Shown in pieces: positions 1 through 9,439 of a stretch of 64,000 bases of DNA. The notes under the pieces were generated by a model. That model was not told where the DNA came from and did not search any database. It saw nothing but the letters and a program-made list of their open reading frames with translations. Numbering within the stretch: the first letter of the stretch is position 1; every line of letters starts with the position of its first letter. The DNA comes from Campylobacter concisus (lineage in GTDB: Bacteria; Campylobacterota; Campylobacteria; Campylobacterales; Campylobacteraceae): NCBI RefSeq assembly GCF_003048575.1, contig NZ_PIRZ01000005.1, forward strand, positions 1 to 64,000. The letters run 5' to 3'. Made by a program: the position numbers and the translations under genes.

Positions 1-120
1 TGAGCTGGAATTATATACGAGCAATACTTAAAGATAGTTGAAATATTTAGGGAATTTTAGAAAAAATTGTTAGGCGCTTAAAAATTTTAAAGTATGTATT
101 TTTATTATAGGTTTAAGGGT

Positions 121-822
121 TTAGTTTATATATGCGTATCCACTTCTTTTTTCTATATTTATAGAGGCCACATTATTATTTTTATCTGTTAAAACTATCT
201 TGCAATCACCTTTTAATAGTCTTGAATAAGGTCTTTTTGCTCCTTTATTGTTAGTAACACTTACCACTCTCATAGGCCTACCTAATTCGTCAAAATCAAT
301 GGTTTGTGTTTTGCCTTTTCCGCAACTACCGACAAATTTAACCGATTTTATGCCATATTTTTTTTCAATATTTAAATCTATATTAATTTTATTGCAATAA
401 GATTGAGGAATGCCTCTCCAGCCCGCACTTAAGAATTTGTTTGATTTTTGTGTATCGATGGCAACCTCTTCTTTGGAATTTAAGTTGCCACTAAATTTAT
501 TACCACTACCTCTTTTATCATAAAAAATACTATATTTCCAAGATTTAACTCCAGGCTCATCTACAGAGCACTCTTGCAAACTAGTGTCATTAATAGCTAT
601 CCCCCATCTCATTTTAAACCAAAATTTTTCATTTTCTGAATAAACAAATTTATCATCTTGCATGGCAAGGTGCTGGGCGTACCTTATATGCGTTAGCATC
701 TGTGTAGCTGCCTCCCTAGCTCCGTTTATTTCTAGCCTTGGTATGATCATTGCTGCAAGTATGCCTACGGCAATGATTACGAAGATAAGCTCTATAACAG
801 TAAAACCCTTGTTTTTATGCAT
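121..822 (-). CDS. type IV pilin-like / competence pseudopilin
   Basis: A 233-residue protein that starts with a class III prepilin signal: a short basic leader (MHKNKG) cut before FTVIELIF, with the conserved Glu five residues after the cleavage site, then one hydrophobic helix. The body is polar and has two Cys pairs. Such proteins are processed by a prepilin peptidase and assemble into a short pseudopilus used in type II secretion or DNA uptake. C. jejuni has similar transformation (Cts) proteins, so a competence role is plausible but not shown. The ATG directly abuts the stop of the upstream membrane-protein gene, whose last codons supply the AGG ribosome site, so the two are co-translated. 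Confidence 0.8.
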   Translation of the reverse strand: MHKNKGFTVIELIFVIIAVGILAAMIIPRLEINGAREAATQMLTHIRYAQHLAMQDDKFVYSENEKFWFKMRWGIAINDTSLQECSVDEPGVKSWKYSIFYDKRGSGNKFSGNLNSKEEVAIDTQKSNKFLSAGWRGIPQSYCNKINIDLNIEKKYGIKSVKFVGSCGKGKTQTIDFDELGRPMRVVSVTNNKGAKRPYSRLLKGDCKIVLTDKNNNVASINIEKRSGYAYIN

Positions 823-2040
823 TTACCTGCCTCTTACGTCAAAATTTGCAATTACTTTTCCCATTTTTTCTATGCAAAATTTTGATTTTTCATCTAGATC
901 GGCGCTTACTAATAAATTTTTAGATTCATCTCTTACATCTATACCATAAAATTTAAGTCTTAATGCAAGCTTTTTATTATCTGTGTATAAATCCTTGATT
1001 TCCGCTTCTTTTAATTTAGCAGCAAGCTCTTTTACAACATCAAATTTATATACAAAATGCTTTGTTGGGTTGTCTAAAAATAGGTAAAAAATTTGATTAA
1101 ATACGATCATCGACCAGTTTAGGGCTAGAAAAAGCATCACCAAGGTCGTGCAAATTTTATAGCCTTTTCTAAATTTTGGCAATCTTACACGATACGAATT
1201 AAAAAATACTCTTACCATAAGTGGCGTTGCGATCACGCAAAATGGCAAAAACTGCTCAAGCTCCAGTCTTTGGCGCACTGAGACTATCATACAAAAGCAA
1301 AATGAGCAAATCACAATAAACCATAAAAGATCTTTTTTCTCTTTTACCCAAATTCTATAAATTGTATAGACAAAAAAGATAAAAATAAACGGCGAAAAAA
1401 CAGCGGCAAAGATACCAAAAGTATCGATAAAGTGCCCACTTGGCCTACCATTTGTATCAAAACCAAAAAAGTAAAGCGTAAGCAAAAATAAAATAGCACT
1501 TAGCCAAGCAAGTGGCGGCTTTCTTTTATAAAGTGAAAATATAAAAAATCCTACGTAAAATATCAAAAAATCACCATCTATAAAAAAAGAAAGACCAAAA
1601 AATGCTACAAATAAAATTTTATTTTTAACATGAAAAAAGTATATACATAGGAGCGCCAGCATAACGCAAAGCCCAGCATTATTGACGATAAGAGCTGAAG
1701 CTATCGTGCCAGGAAGTAAGATAAAAAGCAATACCGCAATAAGTCTGTCAAACTCCAATTTAATGTAAAATTTGCTTATCTTATACATTAAAACGACACT
1801 TATTACATGAAAAGCGATCATCACGGATCTTAAAGCAAGATCTGTTTGACCAAAAATTTGAACACTTAAGTTTAAAACATGGCTAAGAAAATTTTGTTTG
1901 TTAAAAAAAATTTCAGCTTCACTGTAACTTATACTAAGAGAATTTGCCGTATAAAGTAAAAATATACAATCAATCAAACATATTAAAAATACGCTAAAGG
2001 CGACGTGATGTCCAACAAATTCTCTAAATTTATCTAGCAA
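823..2040 (-). CDS. multi-pass membrane protein, glycosyltransferase-39-like
   Basis: A 405-residue integral membrane protein with about ten hydrophobic segments spread over residues 15-330 and a soluble C-terminal tail of about 80 residues. The topology (first periplasmic loop, many short helices, soluble C-terminus) recalls ArnT/PMT-type lipid-linked sugar transferases, but I see no clear catalytic motif, so the function is open. The start is a TTG preceded by AAGGA at a good distance; no in-frame ATG lies before the first helix. It sits 9 bases after the purine phosphoribosyltransferase gene and abuts the pseudopilin gene, so it may belong to a competence or surface operon. Confidence 0.6.
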   Translation of the reverse strand: MLDKFREFVGHHVAFSVFLICLIDCIFLLYTANSLSISYSEAEIFFNKQNFLSHVLNLSVQIFGQTDLALRSVMIAFHVISVVLMYKISKFYIKLEFDRLIAVLLFILLPGTIASALIVNNAGLCVMLALLCIYFFHVKNKILFVAFFGLSFFIDGDFLIFYVGFFIFSLYKRKPPLAWLSAILFLLTLYFFGFDTNGRPSGHFIDTFGIFAAVFSPFIFIFFVYTIYRIWVKEKKDLLWFIVICSFCFCMIVSVRQRLELEQFLPFCVIATPLMVRVFFNSYRVRLPKFRKGYKICTTLVMLFLALNWSMIVFNQIFYLFLDNPTKHFVYKFDVVKELAAKLKEAEIKDLYTDNKKLALRLKFYGIDVRDESKNLLVSADLDEKSKFCIEKMGKVIANFDVRGR

Positions 2041-2049
2041 AAATTTTCC

Positions 2050-2490
2050 TTAAATATGTATATCCCAAAAAAACTCAATCCAGTCGTGAGCCTCTTTTAC
2101 CTTAAATTCTGGCAAAAGCAGAGCCTTCTCTTTATAAAAGACGGTCGCTATTTTTATATCTAAATTTGGATAACGCTTAAGTAGCTCTCTTTTTATCTCG
2201 ACCATGCTCTCGCCACTATCGATGATATCATCGACGAGCAAAATTTTAGTGTATTTGCTAAGATCTGGCACGTTAAAGATATTAATCGTATCAAGCTTAT
2301 TTGTATCTTCATAATGGATAGAATTTAAGGTAAATAAATTTCTATTATTAAGTGCAACAGCTAGCGAGTGGCCAAGCGTTAGACCGCCTCTTGCCACAGC
2401 TAGTATCACCTCTGGGTCAAACTCGTCTTTTATCTGCTTTGCCATCTTTTTAGTATCAACAGCAAATTCATCATAGCTATAAAATATCAT
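2050..2490 (-). CDS. purine phosphoribosyltransferase (Gpt/Hpt-like)
   Basis: A 146-residue type I phosphoribosyltransferase. The PRPP-binding loop is the hydrophobic strand followed by VDDIIDSGESM near residues 87-98, and the early EVILAVARGG stretch forms the other half of the active site. It would transfer ribose-5-phosphate from PRPP to guanine, xanthine or hypoxanthine in the cytoplasm. The gene lies 12 bases downstream of a purine permease of the NCS2 family, so uptake and salvage are co-expressed; that neighbour supports purine rather than pyrimidine as substrate. Exact base preference cannot be read from the sequence. Confidence 0.85.
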   Translation of the reverse strand: MIFYSYDEFAVDTKKMAKQIKDEFDPEVILAVARGGLTLGHSLAVALNNRNLFTLNSIHYEDTNKLDTINIFNVPDLSKYTKILLVDDIIDSGESMVEIKRELLKRYPNLDIKIATVFYKEKALLLPEFKVKEAHDWIEFFWDIHI

Positions 2491-2502
2491 CTTTCTTCCT
2501 TA

Positions 2503-3795
2503 TCAATGCACTAAAAATACGATAAAACTAATGAGCGCTAGCACGACTACGCCTAAATTTATATCGCTAAATTCTCTCTTTATGAGCTTAACTATGACGT
2601 ATGACATAAAGCCAAATGCAAGGCCGTTTGTGATCGAATAAGTAAGCGGGATGAGCACAACTATGAAAAATGTCGCAACCGCAATGGCTGGATCTTTGAA
2701 ATTTATACTAGCAAGCTCGGCAAACATAAGCACGCCAACCATTACAAGGATCGGATAGATGGCATTGCCAGGGATCGCTTTAAAAAGTGGCAACATAAAT
2801 AATGTAAGTATAAATAAAAGTCCGCAAAATACAGCCGTTAGACCAGTTCTACCGCCCTCTTCTACACCGCTAGCACTCTCTACAAACGATGTGGTCGTAC
2901 TTACGCCTACAAGTGAGCCAGCTGCCGTAGCAATAGCGTCAGCTTCAAGAGTTTTTTCAAGTTTTATGACGCCATCTTTTTTGTTTTCATCAAAAATTCC
3001 AGCCCTCGTTCCTACACCAGCTAGTGTGCCTATCGAGTCAAAAAGATCGGTCACAAAAAATGTGATAACAACTGGCAGCAAGGCTAGACTAAGCGCGCCT
3101 TTTATGTCAAGCTCTAAAAATATCGGAGAGATAGAGGCTGGAGTTGAGAAAATTTCTGTTGGATGAGGAGCGATATCAAGCACCCAAGCTATTACTGAAG
3201 TAGCAAGCACAGCTAGGATAAACGCGCCCTTTATCTTCCACGCCCAAAAGCAAATAACTAAAAATAGTCCCAAAACGCCAAGAAGTACGTTTGGATCTTT
3301 GAAATTTCCTATACCAACCAAAACTGCGTCGCTATTTACGATAAAGCCCATTTGCTGAAACGCGACAAAGCTGATAAACGTGCCTATACCAGCACTTATC
3401 GCTCTTCGTAGGTCAAGTGGGATCGATCTTATTATCCACATCCTAAAATTTGTAAACGAAAGCACGACAAATATCACGCCGCTTAGAAAAACAACGCCAA
3501 GAGCCGTTTGCCAAGGTACTTTCATACCGATACAAAGACCAAATGTAAAATAAGCGTTAAGCCCCATACCAACGCTCATCGCAACTGGTGTGTTCGCCCA
3601 AAGACCATTTAATATCGTAGAAAAGATCGTAATTAGCGCAGTTGCAGTGATGAGTGCCTCATAAGGCATGCCAGTTTTGCTCATAATGATCGCATTTACC
3701 GGCACGATATACATCATCGCCAAAAACGTCGTAAGTCCCGCTCCAAATTCCTGCTTCACACTCGTTTTGTTTTGTGCTAAGTCAAAAAATTTCAC
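2503..3795 (-). CDS. NCS2 family purine (hypoxanthine/guanine) permease
   Basis: A 430-residue inner-membrane protein with 12 or more hydrophobic segments and the family hallmarks: QEFGAGLTTFLAMMYI at the N-terminus, GMGLNAYF near residue 77, and the TTSFVESASGVEEGGRTGL signature near residues 300-318. This is the AzgA/PbuG branch of proton-coupled purine transporters. The start is GTG, with GGAG eleven bases upstream. It is followed directly by the phosphoribosyltransferase gene, which traps the imported base as a nucleotide. Confidence 0.9.
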   Translation of the reverse strand: MKFFDLAQNKTSVKQEFGAGLTTFLAMMYIVPVNAIIMSKTGMPYEALITATALITIFSTILNGLWANTPVAMSVGMGLNAYFTFGLCIGMKVPWQTALGVVFLSGVIFVVLSFTNFRMWIIRSIPLDLRRAISAGIGTFISFVAFQQMGFIVNSDAVLVGIGNFKDPNVLLGVLGLFLVICFWAWKIKGAFILAVLATSVIAWVLDIAPHPTEIFSTPASISPIFLELDIKGALSLALLPVVITFFVTDLFDSIGTLAGVGTRAGIFDENKKDGVIKLEKTLEADAIATAAGSLVGVSTTTSFVESASGVEEGGRTGLTAVFCGLLFILTLFMLPLFKAIPGNAIYPILVMVGVLMFAELASINFKDPAIAVATFFIVVLIPLTYSITNGLAFGFMSYVIVKLIKREFSDINLGVVVLALISFIVFLVH

Positions 3796-3806
3796 CCCAA
3801 GCTCCT

Positions 3807-4868
3807 TTAGTAAATTTTAAGTTCGTTATATAAACTATCACGCTCAATCGGCGTAAAACCAGATGTTTTAATAAGATCACAAAATGTCTTTAGTGTAACG
3901 CCGTTTGCGCTATTTGCACCAGCTGCACTTTGGATGCTCTCTTTTTCTATCGTGCCATCAAGATCATCAGCGCCAAATTCCTGAGCGATCATCGCTAAAT
4001 TTAGCGTCGAAGTGGCCCAGTAAGCTTTGATATGTGGGACATTATCAAGCACAAGACGTGAGATCGCCAGAGTCTTTAAAATTTCAGCTGATCCTAGAAA
4101 TTTCACATCTTTTAAGTAGTTGTTTTCTCTTTGATAGACAAGCGGGATAAACGCGTTAAATCCGCCAGTTTCATCTTGCAAGTCTCTAATCCTTAGCATA
4201 TGATCGATCCTATTATCACGGCTTTCTATATGACCAAAAAGCATCGTTGCATTGCTTTGTCTGCCTTTATCATGCCACATTTTGTGAATTTTTAGCCAGT
4301 TTTCGCTACTTACTTTGCCTTTGCAAATTTTAGCCCTGACCTCTTCATCAAAAATTTCAGCCCCGCCGCCTGGCATGCTATCGACGCCGTATTCGAGCAT
4401 CTTCTCTATCACCTCATCATAGCTTAAGCCGTAGTGTCTTGACAAAAAGTCGATCTCAGCTGCCGTCATCGCCTTTACATGAAGCTCTGGATGAGCTGCC
4501 TTTATCTTTTTAAAAATCTCTAAATACCACTGCCAGCCACTTTTCGCGTTATGAGCTGATACGATGTGTATCTCCTTTACGCCGTGACTCACGCTCTCAT
4601 CAACGATCTTTAAAATCTCTTCGTGGCTCATTAAGTATGGATTTGGATTTTTTCTGTGAGCTGAAAATGCGCAAAATTTACAGATATCAGCGCAGATATT
4701 TGTTGGATTGATATGGCGATTTACATTGAAAAAGACCTTGTTGCCGTGCAGCTTTCTGCGTTTTTTATCGGCAAATTTAGCCAAGGTAAAAAGATCAAGC
4801 TCATAAAGCGAAAAAGCCTCTTGCTTGCTTAATCTCTCGCCACTTTCTAGTTTTTGTAATAGATTCAT
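3807..4868 (-). CDS. mqnE: aminodeoxyfutalosine synthase MqnE (radical SAM)
   Basis: A 353-residue radical SAM enzyme. The [4Fe-4S] motif CADICKFC sits near residues 58-65 (CX3CX2C), and GVDSMPGGGAEIFDEE near residues 160-180 is typical of the MqnE/MqnC/CofH group. MqnE adds the adenosyl radical to the chorismate-derived enolpyruvyl benzoate, an early step of the futalosine route to menaquinone, the route used by Campylobacter. I favour MqnE over MqnC from overall resemblance (VNRHINPTNICADIC, MSHEEIL), not from a decisive residue. The ATG has only a weak AGGA upstream. Confidence 0.85.
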   Translation of the reverse strand: MNLLQKLESGERLSKQEAFSLYELDLFTLAKFADKKRRKLHGNKVFFNVNRHINPTNICADICKFCAFSAHRKNPNPYLMSHEEILKIVDESVSHGVKEIHIVSAHNAKSGWQWYLEIFKKIKAAHPELHVKAMTAAEIDFLSRHYGLSYDEVIEKMLEYGVDSMPGGGAEIFDEEVRAKICKGKVSSENWLKIHKMWHDKGRQSNATMLFGHIESRDNRIDHMLRIRDLQDETGGFNAFIPLVYQRENNYLKDVKFLGSAEILKTLAISRLVLDNVPHIKAYWATSTLNLAMIAQEFGADDLDGTIEKESIQSAAGANSANGVTLKTFCDLIKTSGFTPIERDSLYNELKIY

Positions 4869-4981
4869 TATTTATATCGTCCTAAAGCTGAACTTAAGGC
4901 TTCATTATAAGCAAATAAAGCTTTGTTTTTGCAAAAATTATGTAACATTTGCCAAGATATTTTTAACAATGGAAACATTAA

Positions 4982-7477
4982 ATGCTGGCTGATAAAAGTA
5001 CCAAAAATAGCGATAATTGTTCAAAGATCAAAGAGAAATTTCTTGATTTTAAGGCAAATTTACCAAAACATTTTCAAAAAAATCAGGGTAGAAATTTTGC
5101 AAATTTTTTAGCCAAAGAATATGATGATTTTATAAAATCTTATTTAAATGAAACTATGCGAGATTTTTTTGATGATTTTATTCCGCAAAATGACAGCTTT
5201 GCTTTTAGTGTTTTAGCTACTGGAAAATACGCTCAAACACTACTTAGCGCAAATAGTGAGCTTGAAATTTTACTAGTTTATAAAAATTTAAAAGGCTACA
5301 ACATAAAGAATTTCTTAAAAGAATTTAGCGAAATTTTAAGTAGCTCTGGAATAAATTTTTATATAAAAAGCGTTGAAATAGATGAAATTTTTACAAATTA
5401 CAAAGACGATCTCAAATTTAAAAGCGAAATATCGCAAGTACGATATATCTGTGGTTCAAAAAGTCTATACCGCCTAGTAAAAAGCGAGATCGTAAAATTA
5501 AAAGAATTTGATAAAAAAGCCTTTTTAAACTACCATTTAAAGGTATTTTTGCCATTTTCTAGCATCAGCTACTTAGCCCAAGAGCCAAATTTAAAAAGTG
5601 GCTTTGGGGGAATCGATGAAATTTATCACCTAAACTGCATACTAAACTGCCTAGATAGCGACATTTCAGTTAGATCACAAGCCCTAAAAGTGATGAATGA
5701 AAAAGAGATCGCTAGCTTTAACCTAAATGTAGACTTTTTACTAAGCCTACTAACCACCTTAAATTTGACGCAAAATTCTGATACTTTTAGTGCTTCAAGC
5801 GTTGAGATCACGACAAATTTCATGCAAACAAAGTCTAAAAAGCTTCAAGATAACGAAAGCGTTATTAGCCAAAAGATGCTAAGCTCAATGAATAATGTCG
5901 CCATTTATTCAAGGTTTATCGTCGCTTCTCTTTGTAGGCCATTTTTTAAAAGTGAGCTAAATTTTGATCAGAGAAAATTTGCAAGGCTAAAAAATGGCTT
6001 TTACGAGATAAATGGCGTTATCTACGTGCCGCTTCATAAAAAGCCAGCTCTCATTGAAAATCTAATAGCTGAGCTTTTAGAGCTAAAAGATGTGGATTAT
6101 AAATTTGATATAAGCGCGATCTTTTACATCAAGCGAGCCATTATCACAAAAAGTGGCTTGGAGCGCGCTATCAGCGAGTTTAAGAAGATATTTTTAAGAA
6201 AAAATTCCTATGCCATTTTAAAGTCATTGCTTGATGCGCAAATGATACAAATTTTAATAAAACCAATGGAACACATCAGTCAGCTAGCTCAGTACGACGG
6301 CTATCACGAATTTACGGTCGATGAGCATAGCATTTTAAGTGTAAAATTTCTCGAAAACATAAAAGATAAATTTATAAAAAATCTCTATACCGAACTTTGC
6401 TTGGAGGGCAAGACGATGCTAAAGATCGTGACTTTAATGCACGACGTTGGTAAGGGGCTTGGCAAAGATCACGCAAATATCGGCGCAAATATCTTTAGAG
6501 CCTACGCAAACAAGCTAAATTTAAGCCAAAAAGCCGTAAATATCGGCGTCATCTTGATAAAATATCACACGCTAATGAGCAACGTCTCAAACAGAGAAGA
6601 TATTTATTCGCAACGCGTTATTTTTGCTTTTATCTCAAAGCTTGGCGACAAGCAGGTTTTAAAGCTACTTTACATCCTTAGCTACTGCGTGATAAATGCG
6701 ACAAACGAGAGGCTCTATAATGCCTACACAGCAAAGCTTTTAAGGGAACTTTATGAAATTTCTCTTAGTGCATTTAGCGATGAAAATTTACTTGATGAAG
6801 CGACAAGGCGCGTAAAAAAAGAGCAGTCTATAAAACGAAATAGCGAGTTTTTGGCGCTTGAACTAAGCTTGCAAGAGAAAATTTTTAAAATCACATCAAA
6901 TCTTGTCTTTATAAAATATAGTGCGAGTGAGATCATAAATTTAAGCAAGGTTGCAGATGGCTTAGATGCGACAGAAATTTTTATAAATAACTCTAAAAAT
7001 TTAAGCATTCAGATTTATACAAAAAAGAGCCTAAATTTAAGCGCCCTGCTCTATGAATTTGCTAAATTCGACCTAGCATACATGGAAATTTTTGAGCTAT
7101 TTGAGAAAAAATTTTATATCAGGCTTGATTTTAACCAAAATGTTAAAAAAGAGGAGCTTGAAATTACTAAAAACTTGGCTCTAATATCTCTAAATAGCGA
7201 GACTTTAAAAGAGCCTTTGAAACCAAACATTAACAAAGATGAGATAAACTTCGAGCTAAATCACTCAAAAGATTACGCCAAACTTAGCATCAACGCAAAA
7301 GATCAGCGCGGGCTAATGGCTTATGTGATGAGTGTTTTTGACAGGCTTCATTTTCAAGTCACGAGTGCTAGAATCCAAACGGTCAAAAATAGAACAAGAA
7401 ATCTCTTTTTGATCGAGAAAAACGAGCGACTTGAGAGTAAAGGCGAAGAGATATTAAATTTATTAATAAGCGAGTAA
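4982..7477 (+). CDS. GlnD-like HD/ACT protein with a degenerate nucleotidyltransferase domain
   Basis: An 831-residue protein with the domain order of bifunctional uridylyltransferase GlnD: N-terminal nucleotidyltransferase fold (about 70-200), a helical linker, an HD domain (MHDVGKGLGKDHANIG near residues 485-500) and a C-terminal ACT domain (about 764-831). In true GlnD the first domain reads GGYGRGEL then SDIDL; here the matching stretch is ATGKYAQTLL then SELEILLVY, so the GG and both catalytic Asp residues are lost. The HD pair is kept. I infer a hydrolase (deuridylylase or other phosphodiesterase) with an amino-acid-sensing ACT domain, but not an active uridylyltransferase. glmS follows after only 3 bases. 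Confidence 0.75.
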   Translation: MLADKSTKNSDNCSKIKEKFLDFKANLPKHFQKNQGRNFANFLAKEYDDFIKSYLNETMRDFFDDFIPQNDSFAFSVLATGKYAQTLLSANSELEILLVYKNLKGYNIKNFLKEFSEILSSSGINFYIKSVEIDEIFTNYKDDLKFKSEISQVRYICGSKSLYRLVKSEIVKLKEFDKKAFLNYHLKVFLPFSSISYLAQEPNLKSGFGGIDEIYHLNCILNCLDSDISVRSQALKVMNEKEIASFNLNVDFLLSLLTTLNLTQNSDTFSASSVEITTNFMQTKSKKLQDNESVISQKMLSSMNNVAIYSRFIVASLCRPFFKSELNFDQRKFARLKNGFYEINGVIYVPLHKKPALIENLIAELLELKDVDYKFDISAIFYIKRAIITKSGLERAISEFKKIFLRKNSYAILKSLLDAQMIQILIKPMEHISQLAQYDGYHEFTVDEHSILSVKFLENIKDKFIKNLYTELCLEGKTMLKIVTLMHDVGKGLGKDHANIGANIFRAYANKLNLSQKAVNIGVILIKYHTLMSNVSNREDIYSQRVIFAFISKLGDKQVLKLLYILSYCVINATNERLYNAYTAKLLRELYEISLSAFSDENLLDEATRRVKKEQSIKRNSEFLALELSLQEKIFKITSNLVFIKYSASEIINLSKVADGLDATEIFINNSKNLSIQIYTKKSLNLSALLYEFAKFDLAYMEIFELFEKKFYIRLDFNQNVKKEELEITKNLALISLNSETLKEPLKPNINKDEINFELNHSKDYAKLSINAKDQRGLMAYVMSVFDRLHFQVTSARIQTVKNRTRNLFLIEKNERLESKGEEILNLLISE

Positions 7478-7480
7478 AAC

Positions 7481-9292
7481 ATGTGTGGAATCGTAGGATA
7501 CATCGGAGATAAAGAGAAAAAAGAGGTCATTTTAAGCGGCCTAAAAGAGCTTGAGTATCGCGGATACGACAGCGCTGGTATGGCTGTGATGAGTGATGGC
7601 AAGATTGACTTTTTCAAAGCTGTTGGCAAACTTGAAAATTTGGCTCTAAAGACAAAGGACTTTACATCAGAGGGCTTTGGCGTGGCGATAGGTCACACAC
7701 GCTGGGCGACGCACGGCAAACCAACCGAGATAAATGCTCACCCACACCTTGGTGAGCACTCATTTGTCGTGCATAACGGCATCATCGAAAACTACAAAGA
7801 GCTTAAAGATGAACTTGAGGCAAAGGGCGTAAAATTTGTAAGCCAGACTGATACTGAAGTGATCGTGCATCTTTTTGAAGAAATTTTAAAAGAGAAAAAA
7901 GATCCATTTAAAGCTTATGAGGCAACTATCGCAAAACTAAGAGGTGCATACGCGACGCTACTTATCACCAAAACTGCGCCTAATAAGATATTTTTTGCAA
8001 AAGATGCCGCTCCTATGGCAATAGGAAAGAGCGATAAAAAAGAGCTATATTTTGCTTCATCTGACGCACCTTTAATTGGCAATGCAACAGAAGTAGCATA
8101 CTTAGATGATAACAACTATGGCTATGTAAGCTTGGACGAAATCGCGGTCTTCAAAGATGGTAAAAAAGCCAATATAACATTCAATGCACTTCCAAAAGAT
8201 AAAAGCTATGCCCAAAAAGAGGGATATACATTTTTCATGGAGAAAGAAATTTACGAGCAAGGTGCGGTCGTATCTGAAACCATCATGGGCAGGGTTAAAA
8301 ATCACAAAGTCACCCTTGAAAATTTAGACGATGAATACCTAAAAAGTATCGATGATGTCGTGCTTTGTGCGTGTGGGACTAGCTACCATGCTGCGCTTGT
8401 TGCAAGCTATCTTTTTGAAAGGCTTGCTAAAGTTAGAACAAAGGTCGAAGTGGCAAGCGAATTTAGATATAGAAAGCCTTATCTAAACAAAAACTCGCTC
8501 TTCATCGTCATCTCACAAAGTGGCGAGACAGCCGATACTCTTGAGGCACTTAGGATAGCAAAAGAGGCTGGGCTTAGAACGCTTGCGATTTGCAACGTCG
8601 ATAACTCATCTATTGTTAGACTAGCTGATAATACACTTCTAACTCGTGCTGGCATCGAAAAAGGTGTGGCAAGTACAAAGGCCTTTGCAACGCAGATCAT
8701 CGTACTTTGGATGCTTGTGCTTCAAATGGCAGCAGCAAAAGAGTCTATCAGCAAAAAAGAGCTTGATCACGAGATCAAAACGCTTCTTCACATCCCACAA
8801 ATTTTAAATATCAATAACTCTCTTCAAGAGAAGCTTCACCGCCTAAGCAAGCATTATTTACACGGTCATGGCTTCTTTTTTATCGGTAGAGATATTTTCT
8901 ATCCACTAGCATTAGAAGGTGCGTTAAAACTTAAAGAAATTTCATATCTTCATGCCGAGGGCTATCCATCAGGCGAAATGAAACACGGCCCTATCGCACT
9001 TGCAGATGAGAAGCTATTTACGATCGCTTTAATGCCTCAAAATTTGTTATACGAAAAGACAAAGAGCAATGTCGAAGAGCTTGCCGCAAGAGATGCGTAC
9101 ATCCTAGCGATAAGCCCACTTGAGTTTGAACTAAGCGATGACTACGTAAAAACAAGCGTTCAAGATCACTATATGAGCGAATTTTTCGAGATGATGCTAG
9201 TGCTTCAGCTACTTGCACTTGAAATTTCTGTTAGACTTGGCAACAACGTCGATATGCCAAGAAATCTTGCAAAAAGCGTAACTGTCGAATAA
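7481..9292 (+). CDS. glmS: glutamine-fructose-6-phosphate aminotransferase GlmS
   Basis: A 603-residue enzyme making glucosamine-6-phosphate for peptidoglycan and lipopolysaccharide. It begins MCGIVGYIGD, where Cys2 is the glutaminase nucleophile after Met removal. The glutaminase domain has HTRWATHG and HNGIIENY; two SIS domains follow (CGTSYHAAL near residue 300, SQSGETADT near 347), and it ends in the typical PRNLAKSVTVE. The length is normal for the family. It starts 3 bases after the GlnD-like gene, linking a presumed nitrogen-sensing protein with a glutamine-consuming enzyme. No glmS ribozyme is present. Confidence 0.97.
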   Translation: MCGIVGYIGDKEKKEVILSGLKELEYRGYDSAGMAVMSDGKIDFFKAVGKLENLALKTKDFTSEGFGVAIGHTRWATHGKPTEINAHPHLGEHSFVVHNGIIENYKELKDELEAKGVKFVSQTDTEVIVHLFEEILKEKKDPFKAYEATIAKLRGAYATLLITKTAPNKIFFAKDAAPMAIGKSDKKELYFASSDAPLIGNATEVAYLDDNNYGYVSLDEIAVFKDGKKANITFNALPKDKSYAQKEGYTFFMEKEIYEQGAVVSETIMGRVKNHKVTLENLDDEYLKSIDDVVLCACGTSYHAALVASYLFERLAKVRTKVEVASEFRYRKPYLNKNSLFIVISQSGETADTLEALRIAKEAGLRTLAICNVDNSSIVRLADNTLLTRAGIEKGVASTKAFATQIIVLWMLVLQMAAAKESISKKELDHEIKTLLHIPQILNINNSLQEKLHRLSKHYLHGHGFFFIGRDIFYPLALEGALKLKEISYLHAEGYPSGEMKHGPIALADEKLFTIALMPQNLLYEKTKSNVEELAARDAYILAISPLEFELSDDYVKTSVQDHYMSEFFEMMLVLQLLALEISVRLGNNVDMPRNLAKSVTVE

Positions 9293-9400
9293 CTCGTGTG
9301 GCTGGCATCTTGCTGGCTACTTAAATTTTTATAAAAGTAGTTTTGCATTATGCTACTAAACATAAATCTTATATTAATATTTTTATAATATTTGCTTATA

Positions 9401-9406
9401 TATAAT
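9401..9406 (+). promoter_or_regulatory. sigma-70 -10 element for the CsgG-like gene
   Basis: A perfect TATAAT lies 33 bases upstream of the lipoprotein ATG. The DNA upstream is strongly T-rich and periodic, as in Campylobacter promoters that lack a clear -35 box. An AAGGA ribosome site precedes the start codon. Confidence 0.6.
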
Positions 9407-9439
9407 GTTAAAAAACCAACTTAAATATTAAGGATAAAA

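Noticed and set aside
1-120. Gene fragment at the left edge
   Set aside because: The first 120 bases are AT-rich with stops in all frames; no feature seen.
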